Below are positions 7,140-15,311 of a stretch of 25,044 nt of DNA, piece after piece. Every line of letters begins with the position of its first letter. Position 1 is the stretch's first letter. The stretch is from an uncultured Lachnospiraceae bacterium (GTDB taxonomy: Bacteria; Bacillota; Clostridia; Lachnospirales; Lachnospiraceae), in NCBI GenBank assembly GCA_910586605.1, contig CAJUJR010000046.1, positions 1 to 25,044 on the forward strand. The letters run 5' to 3'. The translations under genes were made by a program, and so were the position numbers. The notes beneath the pieces are model-generated. The model ran no database searches. It saw nothing but the letters and a program-made list of their open reading frames with translations, and was not told the DNA's origin.

Positions 7140-7991
7140 ATGTTAACGAAAAAGCAGAAAAGGAATAATTGGATTTTAGTTGTTGTTATGATTGTAGCAT
7201 CCTTGTTTTTTCTGTTTCCGGTTATCTGGATGCTTGCAAATTCTTTTAAACCAGATGCAGCGATAACAAATGATATGAATTCATTTGCAGCATTTGTCCC
7301 ACCGGCTTTAAACGGAAGTTTTTTTGACAATTACATAAAGATTTTAACAAATACTTCTTTTGCAAGATATATGGTAAATACTTTATTTTATGCGGCGGTT
7401 TTGATTGTACTCGGTATTATTGTAAATGGGCTTGCCGGATATGCATTGGCAAAAATAAAGTTCCCGTTCCGGGAACGCTGGCTGATGATTATCATGCTGT
7501 TAATGATTGTGCCTATGGAAACAATTATTACAATCCATTTTCTGTTTATTGCGAAACTTGGATTGTTGAATACTGTCATTGGGTACATCCTTCCAATGAT
7601 TGTAAATCCATTTAATATATTTTTATTCCGGCAGGTTTTTGTCAGCCTTCCGGATGATGTATATGAAGCGGCGCAGCTTGACCATTGCAGCCCAATTAAA
7701 TATTTCTTTACGATGGTGCTGCCAATGTCAAAAAGTGTGGTTGCGACAGTCAGCGTATTTACTTTTTTGAATGTCTGGAATGACTATTTGTGGCCATCGC
7801 TGGTATTTACATCAGGAGATTTGCTGACTGCACAGATTGGGCTGAATGCGATTACATCAAATGATAATACCACAATGGGGCAGAAGCTGGCAGTGATTAC
7901 AATGATTACTGTACCGGTGATTATAATTTATTCTTTATTTTCTAAACAGATTGTAGAAGGTGTTGTATCCACAGGTTCAAAGGAGGGCTAA
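7140..7991 (+). CDS. sugar ABC transporter permease, MalG/UgpE type
   Basis: 283 aa, with ribosome site AGGAG at about 7131. Six hydrophobic helices are present, beginning with WILVVVMIVASLFFLFPVIW. ANSFKPDAAI is the conserved segment after helix 1 in MalG/UgpE subunits. The EAA loop YEAAQLDHCSPIKYFFTMVLPMS (around 180-200) and FTFLNVWNDYLWPSLV near residue 215 are diagnostic. It pairs with the MalF-type subunit to form the heterodimeric channel. The ATPase gene begins 5 nt after this gene ends, with its ribosome site AGGAGGG inside this gene's last codons. Confidence 0.92.
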   Translation: MLTKKQKRNNWILVVVMIVASLFFLFPVIWMLANSFKPDAAITNDMNSFAAFVPPALNGSFFDNYIKILTNTSFARYMVNTLFYAAVLIVLGIIVNGLAGYALAKIKFPFRERWLMIIMLLMIVPMETIITIHFLFIAKLGLLNTVIGYILPMIVNPFNIFLFRQVFVSLPDDVYEAAQLDHCSPIKYFFTMVLPMSKSVVATVSVFTFLNVWNDYLWPSLVFTSGDLLTAQIGLNAITSNDNTTMGQKLAVITMITVPVIIIYSLFSKQIVEGVVSTGSKEG

Positions 7992-7995
7992 AGAG

Positions 7996-9087
7996 ATGAG
8001 TTTTATAGAATTGAAAAATGTATGTAAAAAATATGATAAGACGGATAAAAATGCAGTTTCAGATTTTAATCTGGCGATTGAGGAAAAGGAGTTTATTGCC
8101 TTTGTTGGCCCATCTGGATGTGGGAAGTCAACAACGCTCCGGATGATTGCCGGGTTTGAAGAGATAAGCAGTGGGGAACTGTATATTGATGGAAAGAAAA
8201 TGAATGAGGTGGCGCCGATGGGCAGGGGGATTTCTATGGTTTTTCAGAATTATGCATTATATCCCCATATGACGGTAGAGAAAAATATTTCTTACGGGCT
8301 AAAGAATATGAAGGTGCCAGCAGATGAGATTAAGAAAAAGGTAGACTGGGCAGTTAAGATTCTGGGTCTGGAAGAATACCGTTACCGGAAACCGAAGAAT
8401 CTGTCTGGCGGGCAAAGGCAGAGGGTTGCCCTTGGGCGTGCTATTGTTAAGAACCAGAAAGTATTCTTGATGGATGAACCATTGTCTAACCTGGATGCAA
8501 AACTCCGTGTCAGCATGAGGAACGAGATTAGCAAGCTGCACCGCGAGCTTGGCAGCACAACAATTTATGTAACCCATGACCAGGTGGAAGCAATGACAAT
8601 GGCAGACCGGATTGTTATTATGCGGGATGGCGTCATGCAGCAGACAGGGGAACCAATGGAACTGTACGAACATCCTTGCAATAAATTTGTTGCAGGTTTT
8701 ATTGGTTCGCCGCAGATGAATTTTTATAATGTCAAAGTGGAACAGGATGGCATTACATTTTCAGATGGAAAGAGTATCAGGCTTCCAGATGCAGTAATGG
8801 CGAAGCTGCAAGGGCGTAACCGGGTGATAATGGGGATACGGGGCGAGGATATTAAATTTGACAGCCAGAACCTGGATTTATATAATGATACACGGCAACA
8901 GTCAGTCATTGACAATACGGAAATTATGGGAAATGAGAATAACCTGTATTTTGAATTTGGTGGAATTATATCGGTTGCGAGGGTTTCAAAATATGAGGTA
9001 AGTAAGATTGGCGATGTTGTAGATTTTGTAATGATGCCACAGAAAATGCATTTTTTTGATGAAGAAACAGAGAGGGCGGTTTTTTAA
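7996..9087 (+). CDS. MsmK/UgpC-type sugar ABC transporter ATPase
   Basis: 363 aa from ATG 7996, chosen because AGGAGGG at 7981-7987 is correctly spaced; a further upstream in-frame start lies inside the permease gene. Residues 38-46 GPSGCGKST are Walker A. Then come the Q-loop VFQNYALYPHMTV, signature LSGGQRQRVALGRAI, Walker B VFLMDEPLSNLDAKL and the H-loop YVTHDQVEAM. The last ~130 residues (MELYEHPCNKFVAGFIGSPQMNF onward) are the MalK/UgpC regulatory OB-fold (TOBE) region. Many Firmicutes use one shared MsmK encoded elsewhere, so a dedicated ATPase within the operon makes this importer self-contained. Confidence 0.93.
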   Translation: MSFIELKNVCKKYDKTDKNAVSDFNLAIEEKEFIAFVGPSGCGKSTTLRMIAGFEEISSGELYIDGKKMNEVAPMGRGISMVFQNYALYPHMTVEKNISYGLKNMKVPADEIKKKVDWAVKILGLEEYRYRKPKNLSGGQRQRVALGRAIVKNQKVFLMDEPLSNLDAKLRVSMRNEISKLHRELGSTTIYVTHDQVEAMTMADRIVIMRDGVMQQTGEPMELYEHPCNKFVAGFIGSPQMNFYNVKVEQDGITFSDGKSIRLPDAVMAKLQGRNRVIMGIRGEDIKFDSQNLDLYNDTRQQSVIDNTEIMGNENNLYFEFGGIISVARVSKYEVSKIGDVVDFVMMPQKMHFFDEETERAVF

Positions 9088-9104
9088 GGGACAGGAGGTT
9101 TGAA

Positions 9105-10580
9105 ATGGCTGATTTGGAAAGGGCAAATAAATATCAGGAAGAAAACAGGATTGAGAAAAGCAAGAAACCAGTATTTCATGTTACTCCGCCAGTAGGGTGG
9201 CTAAATGATCCAAATGGTTTTTCTGTCTTTCAAGGAAAAGTTCATTTGTTTTACCAATATCACCCATATAGCGATGCCTGGGGGCCAATGCATTGGGGGC
9301 ATTCCGTCTCTGAGGATTTTGTGGAATGGAGAGAGCTTCCGGCAGCCTTGGCGCCGGATACAGAATATGATGCTGCCGGATGTTTTTCCGGCAGCGCCAT
9401 TGAGACTGAAGAAGGCCATGCTTTGATTTATACTGGAGTGATGGAAAAAGAAGGGGCAGATGGGAAAAAACAGGTAGTCCAGCAACAGTGCCTAGCTATT
9501 GGGGATGGCATTTGTTATAAAAAAGTGCCAGGAAACCCGGTAATTTTGGCAAAGCAGCTTCCGAAAGGGTTTTCCAGAAAGGATTTCAGGGATCCAAAAG
9601 TGTGGTGGGAAAATGGAACGTACTATCTGGCTGTTGGTAATAAAAATGAGCGGCAGGATGGCCAAGTGGTGTTATTTGAGTCAAAGGATTTAAAGACGTG
9701 GAGGTATTTATCTGTACTGGCAGATAATCAGGGGAAATATGGGAAAATGTGGGAGTGTCCGGATTTCTTTTCTTTAGGCCAGAAATATGTTTTGCTGGTT
9801 TCCCCACAAGATATGCAGGCGGATGGGAAAGAATTCCATAATGGGAATCAGGCAATTGCCTTGATTGGGGAATATGACAGGCAGAATTGCCATTTGCAGG
9901 AGGAGCAGGTAGTCTCACTCGACTATGGAATAGACTTTTATGCTCCACAGACATTAGAAACAGAAGATGGGCGGCGGATTATGGTCGCGTGGATGCAGTC
10001 ATGGGATATGAATATTAAACCAGAAGAACAGAAATGGAATGGGATGATGATCCTGCCAAGGCAGTTGGAACTACATAATAATTTATTGTACCAGCAGCCG
10101 GTAAAAGAATTGGAACGTTACTATACAGAACAGGTTGTATATACAGACAGGGAGATTTCAGGAAGCTGCCAGTTACCAGGCGTCCATGGAAGGGTGCTGG
10201 ATTTGTCAATAGAATTGCAAGAGGGCAGCTATGAGGAGTTTAGTGTCTTATTTGCAAAAAATGAGAAATATCATATCCGTTTCCGTTATGTCTGTGCTAC
10301 GCAATCTATTGAATTTGACAGGACTTATTCGGGAATGGTAAGAGATGCGGTATGCCAGAGAAGCATGAAAATTAAGCAACCAGAGGGGACTTTGAAACTA
10401 CGTTTCCTGTTAGATAAGTTTTCTGTGGAATTGTTTGTAAATGACGGGGTACAGACATTTACTTCCACCTTTTATACTCCGCTTGATGCAGAGGATATTG
10501 TTTTTATATGTGACAAAAAGGTAAAGGTAAATATTGAAAAGCACACCATTGCATTGGACAGGGGAAGCGGAGAAAAGTAA
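9105..10580 (+). CDS. GH32 sucrose/fructan hydrolase (beta-fructosidase)
   Basis: 491 aa, a usual length for bacterial sucrose hydrolases. The three GH32 acidic motifs are intact: WLNDPNG with nucleophile D35, FRDP with transition-state stabiliser D163, and WECPD with acid/base E217. FSGSA at 94-98 is also conserved. Residues ~350-490 form the C-terminal beta-sandwich. There is no signal peptide, so it acts in the cytoplasm on sugar brought in by the ABC transporter; the substrate is then free sucrose or short fructo-oligosaccharide, not sucrose-6-phosphate. Products would be glucose and fructose. No fructokinase is linked, so phosphorylation must depend on genes elsewhere. It is the last gene of the operon, with a strong terminator right after it. 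Confidence 0.94.
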   Translation: MADLERANKYQEENRIEKSKKPVFHVTPPVGWLNDPNGFSVFQGKVHLFYQYHPYSDAWGPMHWGHSVSEDFVEWRELPAALAPDTEYDAAGCFSGSAIETEEGHALIYTGVMEKEGADGKKQVVQQQCLAIGDGICYKKVPGNPVILAKQLPKGFSRKDFRDPKVWWENGTYYLAVGNKNERQDGQVVLFESKDLKTWRYLSVLADNQGKYGKMWECPDFFSLGQKYVLLVSPQDMQADGKEFHNGNQAIALIGEYDRQNCHLQEEQVVSLDYGIDFYAPQTLETEDGRRIMVAWMQSWDMNIKPEEQKWNGMMILPRQLELHNNLLYQQPVKELERYYTEQVVYTDREISGSCQLPGVHGRVLDLSIELQEGSYEEFSVLFAKNEKYHIRFRYVCATQSIEFDRTYSGMVRDAVCQRSMKIKQPEGTLKLRFLLDKFSVELFVNDGVQTFTSTFYTPLDAEDIVFICDKKVKVNIEKHTIALDRGSGEK

Positions 10581-10624
10581 AAACATAGCCGGTTGGTTTC
10601 TATCAACTGGCTATGTTTTTTATA
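10579..10624 (+). terminator. rho-independent terminator of the sucrose operon
   Basis: AAAAACATAGCCGGTTG (10579-10595) and CAACTGGCTATGTTTTT (10604-10620) form a 17-bp stem with one G-U pair and an 8-nt loop, ending in a T-run. It begins at the stop codon of the GH32 gene. Confidence 0.9.
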
Positions 10625-10689
10625 TATAGGAAACTGCGCTGTAACATGGTGGCTGCCAACAAGGATTTCGAAGCAAATCCTGTTAGCGC

Positions 10690-10714
10690 AAAAGCGCTGG
10701 CAGTGCGCTTTTTA
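10690..10714 (+). terminator. second short hairpin with T-run
   Basis: AAAAGCGC (10690-10697) and GCGCTTTT (10705-10712) form an 8-bp stem followed by a T. It could back up the operon terminator; weaker evidence than the one at 10579. Confidence 0.4.
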
Positions 10715-10864
10715 GCTTATCTCTAAAAAATGTAAAATTTTATGAAGTGTGGCTAAAATGCCGAAATTGGCTGTAATTGAATATGATTGAAAATGATAAC
10801 AAAATGGTGCTTATTTGTGTATAGTAGGATTGGGCGTGTTGGTTAGTATTATAAGGAGTGTTGT

Positions 10865-11284
10865 ATGAAAAAAGAGAAGAAAGAGAATATTTTAGGGAGT
10901 ATCTGCAATGCGATTTATCAAATCTGGCAGGGAGACCATGCAATCGTATATTTTTCTTTTTACAAAAATATATCAGAGGAGATTTTCGGTGCGCTATTTG
11001 GGATTTACTTGATTAAATTTATCTATGAAAGCATTGAGGAGCGTGTGGACTTTAGCAAATTATTTATTATGGTGAGCATTTTTTGCATTATACATGTTAT
11101 TATCCATTTGACGTCAGCGTTTCACAGCTATTGCCAGAAAATTGCGGAGATGAAAGTTTACAGGCATATTTTCCAGAAAGTTATCAAAAGGGCAAAAAGA
11201 ATTAAGATAGACCAGTATGAGAACCCTGATTTTTATGATAAGTTTTCAAGGGCGCTAGATGAGGCATTAGAGCAGGGAATTTAG
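10865..11284 (+). CDS. ABC exporter subunit 1, N-terminal part cut by in-frame TAG
   Basis: 139 aa. This is the start of the membrane domain of an ABC exporter: a basic N-terminus, a first helix around 30-55 and a second around 65-90 (FIMVSIFCIIHVIIHLTSAF), then the cytoplasmic run KRAKRIKIDQYENPDFYDKFSRALDEA, which matches the coupling region of type-1 exporters. It ends at TAG 11282-11284 after ALEQGI. The next start codon, ATG 11288, lies one codon later in the same frame and continues the same membrane domain. A single base change in one codon would join both parts into a 608-residue protein. Taken alone it is a truncated product with no ATPase; most simply it is a nonsense mutation in a once intact gene. 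Confidence 0.75.
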   Translation: MKKEKKENILGSICNAIYQIWQGDHAIVYFSFYKNISEEIFGALFGIYLIKFIYESIEERVDFSKLFIMVSIFCIIHVIIHLTSAFHSYCQKIAEMKVYRHIFQKVIKRAKRIKIDQYENPDFYDKFSRALDEALEQGI

Positions 11285-11287
11285 GGG

Positions 11288-12691
11288 ATGCTTTTCACGA
11301 CATGGGGTGTTGGGGCAATATTTGGGAGCATTGTTGCCTTGGTGATTTTAGCTTCGGTAGATGTAATGCTGATTGTGTTTGCAATCCCGCCGATTATAGG
11401 CAGCCTTTATTTTGGGATTGGGGAAAGCAGCGAACAGTTTGCGGCGCGCAGGGATGAAACGGTTGGGAAAAGGAAGATGGAATATGCCAAACGTGTCTTT
11501 TATGAAAAGAAATATGCCAGTGAGCTTCGGCTATACCCAATTTCTAGGGTGCTTTTTGGGCTGCATAAGGATGGTTATATGGAGCGGTATGAAAAAAATA
11601 AGTCCCACCAGCGCAAAATTGGTATTTACCGTATTATTGAAACACTGCTTTTTGCAGGTATTGTCACATTGGGTTCCTATTTATATATTACCTACCGCCT
11701 CAAGGTTGCAGGAAGCAGCGGAAGCGCGGTAGCCGCATATATAGCAATGATTACGGCAGTAGGTTATGTTGTAGACTCTGTTAGTGAAGCCATTGAATAT
11801 TTTTCCAAAGCCGGGAAGCTTTGTATGTATATGAATAATGTAAAAGAGTTTATGGAGTGTGAGACGGAGGAGGATATAAAAGATGCCGTACTGCCGTCTG
11901 ATAATATGGGAGAAATTGTATTTGAAAATGTGTCGTACCATTATGAGGGCAGTGAGCAAATGATTATTCAGGGGTTAAATGTGAAAGTCCGCCAAGGGGA
12001 ACATATCGCGCTGGTAGGGGGAAATGGCGCTGGGAAAACTACTTTGATGAAGCTTTTAATGGGGCTTTATCCGGTTTCAGGAGGCAGGATTTTAGCAGGG
12101 GGTAAGGATATCAGCAAGTATGAGCCTTCAGCTTACAGAGATTGCTTTGGAACAGTATTTCAGGATTTCCAGATATTTTCCCTTCCATTAGGGGAAAATG
12201 TGTTAATGAAGTCGCCAGAGACGGAACAGGAGCGGCAGCTTGTGGTGGATTCGCTTAAAAAGGCACAGTTTGGCGAAGTTTTGGCGAAGATGCCGAAGGG
12301 GATTGATACATACCTGACAAAAGAGTTTGAGGAAGAAGGGTTTGTATGTTCAGGAGGACAGGCACAGAAGGTCGCAATCGCCAGGGTGTTTGCGAAAAAC
12401 CCGGATGTAGTAATTCTGGATGAGCCGTCCAGCGCGCTTGATCCGATTGCAGAGTACAATATGTACCGCAATATGATGGAAGCATCAGAAGGGAAAACCG
12501 TATTTTTTATATCCCACAGGATGTCTTCAGCGCGGATGGCGGACAGGGTTTTATTTTTGGAGCATGGGCGCATTGTGGAGGAAGGCACTCATGATGAGTT
12601 GTTAGGGAGAAATGGACGTTATGCAGAAATGTTCCGGCTGCAGGCGCAGAATTACCAGGATGAGATGGGAGGTGGGCTTTATGCGGAGTAA
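11288..12691 (+). CDS. ABC exporter subunit 1, C-terminal part with ATPase domain
   Basis: 467 aa from ATG 11288, in the same frame as the upstream piece. It contains the remaining membrane helices and a complete nucleotide-binding domain: Walker A GGNGAGKTT, Q-loop VFQDFQIFSLPLGEN, signature CSGGQAQKVAIAR, Walker B VVILDEPSSALDP with catalytic E, and H-loop FISHRMSSARMADRV. The signature has QAQK/EAQK in place of the more usual QxQR in both subunits, so they form a matched pair. AGGG stands only 4 nt before the ATG, so independent re-initiation would be weak but not excluded. It overlaps subunit 2 by 11 nt. Substrate is unknown; peptide or lipid-like cargo is typical for such heterodimers. 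Confidence 0.8.
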   Translation: MLFTTWGVGAIFGSIVALVILASVDVMLIVFAIPPIIGSLYFGIGESSEQFAARRDETVGKRKMEYAKRVFYEKKYASELRLYPISRVLFGLHKDGYMERYEKNKSHQRKIGIYRIIETLLFAGIVTLGSYLYITYRLKVAGSSGSAVAAYIAMITAVGYVVDSVSEAIEYFSKAGKLCMYMNNVKEFMECETEEDIKDAVLPSDNMGEIVFENVSYHYEGSEQMIIQGLNVKVRQGEHIALVGGNGAGKTTLMKLLMGLYPVSGGRILAGGKDISKYEPSAYRDCFGTVFQDFQIFSLPLGENVLMKSPETEQERQLVVDSLKKAQFGEVLAKMPKGIDTYLTKEFEEEGFVCSGGQAQKVAIARVFAKNPDVVILDEPSSALDPIAEYNMYRNMMEASEGKTVFFISHRMSSARMADRVLFLEHGRIVEEGTHDELLGRNGRYAEMFRLQAQNYQDEMGGGLYAE

Positions 12692-14528
12692 TGCAGGAAT
12701 AGCAAAGGAAAAGCTTCCGGTAAGCCGGATTCTTAGTAATTATGTATATCTTTTGAAGTATGCCTTTGGGAAGGACGCTAGGTTAATTCTTATGATATTT
12801 TTCTCATTTATTTCTGCCGGTGTGGGTTATGCCTGCATGGATACGGTTTTTATGAGGGCATTTATTAATTATCTTTCAGATGATAGCTATTCGTTCCATC
12901 AAACGGCAGTTTTAGTTGCCGGAGCTACAATTGGGATGGCTTTTTTGATGGCTGTGGAGCGGTGTACAGAAAGCTTTGCGCAGCCAAGGATTATCCGGAT
13001 GTCGGGGATGATGCAGGAGGAGATGATAAAAAAGGCAGTTACGATGGATTTGATTTGTTATGACTGTGATACCTATTATGATGATTTTGTGGTAGCGGCA
13101 TCCCAGTTAGAGGATATGGTAATTACGGCAGTTTTTGATTTGGCAAGGATGGGCCGGAATGTTGCTACAGTATTGGTGCTTTCGGGGTTAATTACGGTGA
13201 TTGACCCTGTAATTGCTATTTTTCCGGTGCTTGGGTTTCTGGTGAATATGTTTTCCAGGTTCCGTATTATGAAGCTGGAATATGATTATGATGTGGAAAA
13301 AAAGAAGATTATGCGCCGTGCGAATTATTCTAAAAGAGTATTTTACCAGCCAGAGTATGCCAAAGAAATTAAGCTTTCCCATATAGAAGTACCGCTTGAG
13401 AAACAGTTTCACCAGGCAATTGATGAAACAATTGCAGTTTCTAAAAAGTATGGAGTCAGGATATCCCTGTGGTCGCTGGTAAACTGGATAACAGTGTTTA
13501 CGTTTTTATCCATGTTTTGTGTGCCGCTTTATCTTGGGTATATGGCATTGGTGGCCTGCAGCATTGGGCTTGGGGATGTGGCAGCGCTCAATAAAGCGCA
13601 AAGCACTATGCGGAATCAGTTGGATTCGGTAAATTACTGTGTGGAACGGATTCAGAGGGCAGGGCTTTTTTGTGAGCGTTTCCGCAAATTTATGAATTAT
13701 GAGAGCAAGATTGAAAAAGCACAGGGGACGGTGCAGGTTCCAAAAAGCCAGTCAGTTTTAGAAATTAAGGATATGTCTTTTCGATATGATGGAGCAAAAG
13801 AAGATACGCTAAAACATATTAATATGAAGATTCAGGCAGGGCAGAAGGTTGCCTTTGTTGGGGAAAATGGTGCTGGGAAATCTACGTTTATTAAGCTGCT
13901 TATGCGCCTGTATGATGTGACAGAGGGAAGCATCTGTTATGGCGGCCATGATATCCGTGAATATAGTACAGAAGAGTACAGGGATATTTTTGGCTCAGTA
14001 TTCCAGGATTATCAGATTTATGCGGCTTCTGTACAGGAAAATGTCATGATGCAGAATGTTGCTGCGCCAGGGCAAGAACTGGTTGAGGCGGCCTTGGATC
14101 AGTCTGGTTTTTTAGAGAGGCTGAATACTTTGCCAAATGGATTATTGACATCTTTAACTAGGGAATTTGCAGAAGACGGCGTACAGCTATCTGGCGGGGA
14201 GGCACAGAAGGTAGCGATAGCAAGGCTGTTTGCAAAGAAAGAGCGGATGCATATTGCTATTTTGGATGAACCATCCAGCGCTTTAGACCCAAAGGCAGAA
14301 TATGAATTAAACCAGAATATCCTGAATAGGGCAGAAGACGCTACGGTTATTTTTATTTCCCACAGGCTTTCTACAACAAGGGACGCCGACTGCATCTATA
14401 TGTTTGAAAATGGCGAAATTATTGAACAGGGGACGCATCAGGAACTGATGGGGAAAAATGGGCAGTATGCAGAAATGTTTTGCTGCCAGGCGAAATATTA
14501 CCAGCAGAACCAGGAAATTATCTGTTAG
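12681..14528 (+). CDS. ABC exporter subunit 2 (membrane domain fused to ATPase)
   Basis: 615 aa from ATG 12681, with ribosome site GGGAGGTGG at 12667-12675; upstream in-frame starts lie inside subunit 1. Residues ~30-330 are the six-helix type-1 exporter domain (ARLILMIFFSFISAGVGYA is helix 1). From ~365 the ATPase begins: Walker A GENGAGKST, VFQDYQIYAASVQEN, signature LSGGEAQKVAIAR, Walker B IAILDEPSSALDP, H-loop FISHRLSTTRDAD. Both ATP sites keep the catalytic E, so neither subunit is an obviously degenerate partner. With subunit 1 it would form a heterodimeric exporter. If subunit 1 is truly inactivated, this protein would have to work as a homodimer or be idle. No substrate gene lies nearby. 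Confidence 0.9.
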   Translation: MRSNAGIAKEKLPVSRILSNYVYLLKYAFGKDARLILMIFFSFISAGVGYACMDTVFMRAFINYLSDDSYSFHQTAVLVAGATIGMAFLMAVERCTESFAQPRIIRMSGMMQEEMIKKAVTMDLICYDCDTYYDDFVVAASQLEDMVITAVFDLARMGRNVATVLVLSGLITVIDPVIAIFPVLGFLVNMFSRFRIMKLEYDYDVEKKKIMRRANYSKRVFYQPEYAKEIKLSHIEVPLEKQFHQAIDETIAVSKKYGVRISLWSLVNWITVFTFLSMFCVPLYLGYMALVACSIGLGDVAALNKAQSTMRNQLDSVNYCVERIQRAGLFCERFRKFMNYESKIEKAQGTVQVPKSQSVLEIKDMSFRYDGAKEDTLKHINMKIQAGQKVAFVGENGAGKSTFIKLLMRLYDVTEGSICYGGHDIREYSTEEYRDIFGSVFQDYQIYAASVQENVMMQNVAAPGQELVEAALDQSGFLERLNTLPNGLLTSLTREFAEDGVQLSGGEAQKVAIARLFAKKERMHIAILDEPSSALDPKAEYELNQNILNRAEDATVIFISHRLSTTRDADCIYMFENGEIIEQGTHQELMGKNGQYAEMFCCQAKYYQQNQEIIC

Positions 14529-14657
14529 GAAATTTTATAGGGCTGTATTTCCATAAAATACAAATAGATTTGCAATACTTTTGTCATTATTACATAGTAT
14601 GATACCAAAAGTGCGGTGGGAGACGTCAGTACAACAGATGCAAACTGCCATAATATA

Positions 14658-14706
14658 AACAGCCAGGGTATCCCGAAAAGAGCAGAGGGATGCCCTGGCT
14701 GTTTTT
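14658..14706 (+). terminator. strong rho-independent terminator
   Basis: AACAGCCAGGG at 14658 pairs with CCCTGGCTGTT ending at 14703, extended inward by a TATCCC/GGGATG pairing, and is followed by TTTGA. It ends the exporter transcript, about 130 bp after the subunit 2 stop codon. Confidence 0.8.
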
Positions 14707-14716
14707 GATAAATTCC

Positions 14717-14745
14717 TTGACCATAAAAGCACGTTATATTATAAT
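14717..14745 (+). promoter_or_regulatory. promoter of the bacteriohemerythrin gene
   Basis: TTGACC (14717-14722) and TATAAT (14740-14745) are 17 bp apart, nearly consensus. A hairpin (GCATCAAC 14756-14763 with GTTGGTGC 14772-14779) sits at the predicted 5' end of the mRNA and may protect it from decay. Confidence 0.8.
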
Positions 14746-14812
14746 TTTGCCAGAGGCATCAACATTATTTTGTTGGTGCAAATACTAGTCATTTTTAGAG
14801 AGAGGTGTAGCT

Positions 14813-15211
14813 ATGAGATATGAACTGACAAAGGATTTGGAAACAGGGAATGAAATGATTGACTGTGAGCACAATGAGCTGCTTCAGGCGGTTAACAACA
14901 TTGTTGACGCCTGCAATACGGGGAAAGAACGTGAAATTGTAGAGCCTGCTATAACGTTCCTTTTGACGTATGTAGATATGCATTTTGAACATGAAGAACA
15001 GCTGCAGAGCGATAATAATTATCCGGATATGGCAGGCCATAAGGCATTCCATGATAGCTATAAGAAGCAGTTAAAAGAAATTGCAGATCAGATTCCTTTG
15101 GATAACCCTACAATTGAAGATGTTGTCAAGCTGAATGGCCATATTGCCGTACTGGTAAACCATATTCGCGTAGAAGATAAAAAACTTGGTACATACTTGA
15201 AGCAGTTATAA
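14813..15211 (+). CDS. bacteriohemerythrin
   Basis: 132 aa, the normal single-domain length. The di-iron ligands of hemerythrin are all visible: H20 (CEHNELLQAVN), H57 and E61 (HFEHEEQ), H76 and H80 (YPDMAGHKAFHDSY), H117 and D122 (HIRVEDKKLG). The fold is a four-helix bundle that binds O2 reversibly at two iron atoms in the cytoplasm. In an anaerobe such a protein most plausibly scavenges or senses oxygen or NO. It is monocistronic, with a near-consensus promoter, AGAGAGGTG as ribosome site and a 5' stem-loop, so high expression is likely. Confidence 0.93.
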   Translation: MRYELTKDLETGNEMIDCEHNELLQAVNNIVDACNTGKEREIVEPAITFLLTYVDMHFEHEEQLQSDNNYPDMAGHKAFHDSYKKQLKEIADQIPLDNPTIEDVVKLNGHIAVLVNHIRVEDKKLGTYLKQL

Positions 15212-15279
15212 AAATGGAGGAAATGCAATGCATATCTGAAGGTGTATGAAAGTTTCTGGAATGAATTTATAAATGTACT

Positions 15280-15311
15280 CTGGCATCCTGCCTCAAATGG
15301 CGGGATGCCAG
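15280..15311. terminator. hairpin between convergent hemerythrin and rpn genes
   Basis: CTGGCATCC (15280-15288) pairs with GGATGCCAG (15303-15311), with extra GCC/GGC pairing inside. It covers the stop of the minus-strand rpn gene and lies 70 bp past the hemerythrin stop. It lacks a T-run on either side, so termination is only a suggestion. Confidence 0.4.

Noticed and set aside
10620..10864. Promoter for the ABC exporter
   Set aside because: TATAGT at 10820 is a fair -10, but no -35 stands at 16-18 bp; the nearest TTGAAA is 27 bp away.
15212..15240. A further gene after hemerythrin from GGAGGAA
   Set aside because: A good ribosome site is followed by ATG, but the frame closes after three codons (ATGCATATCTGA).
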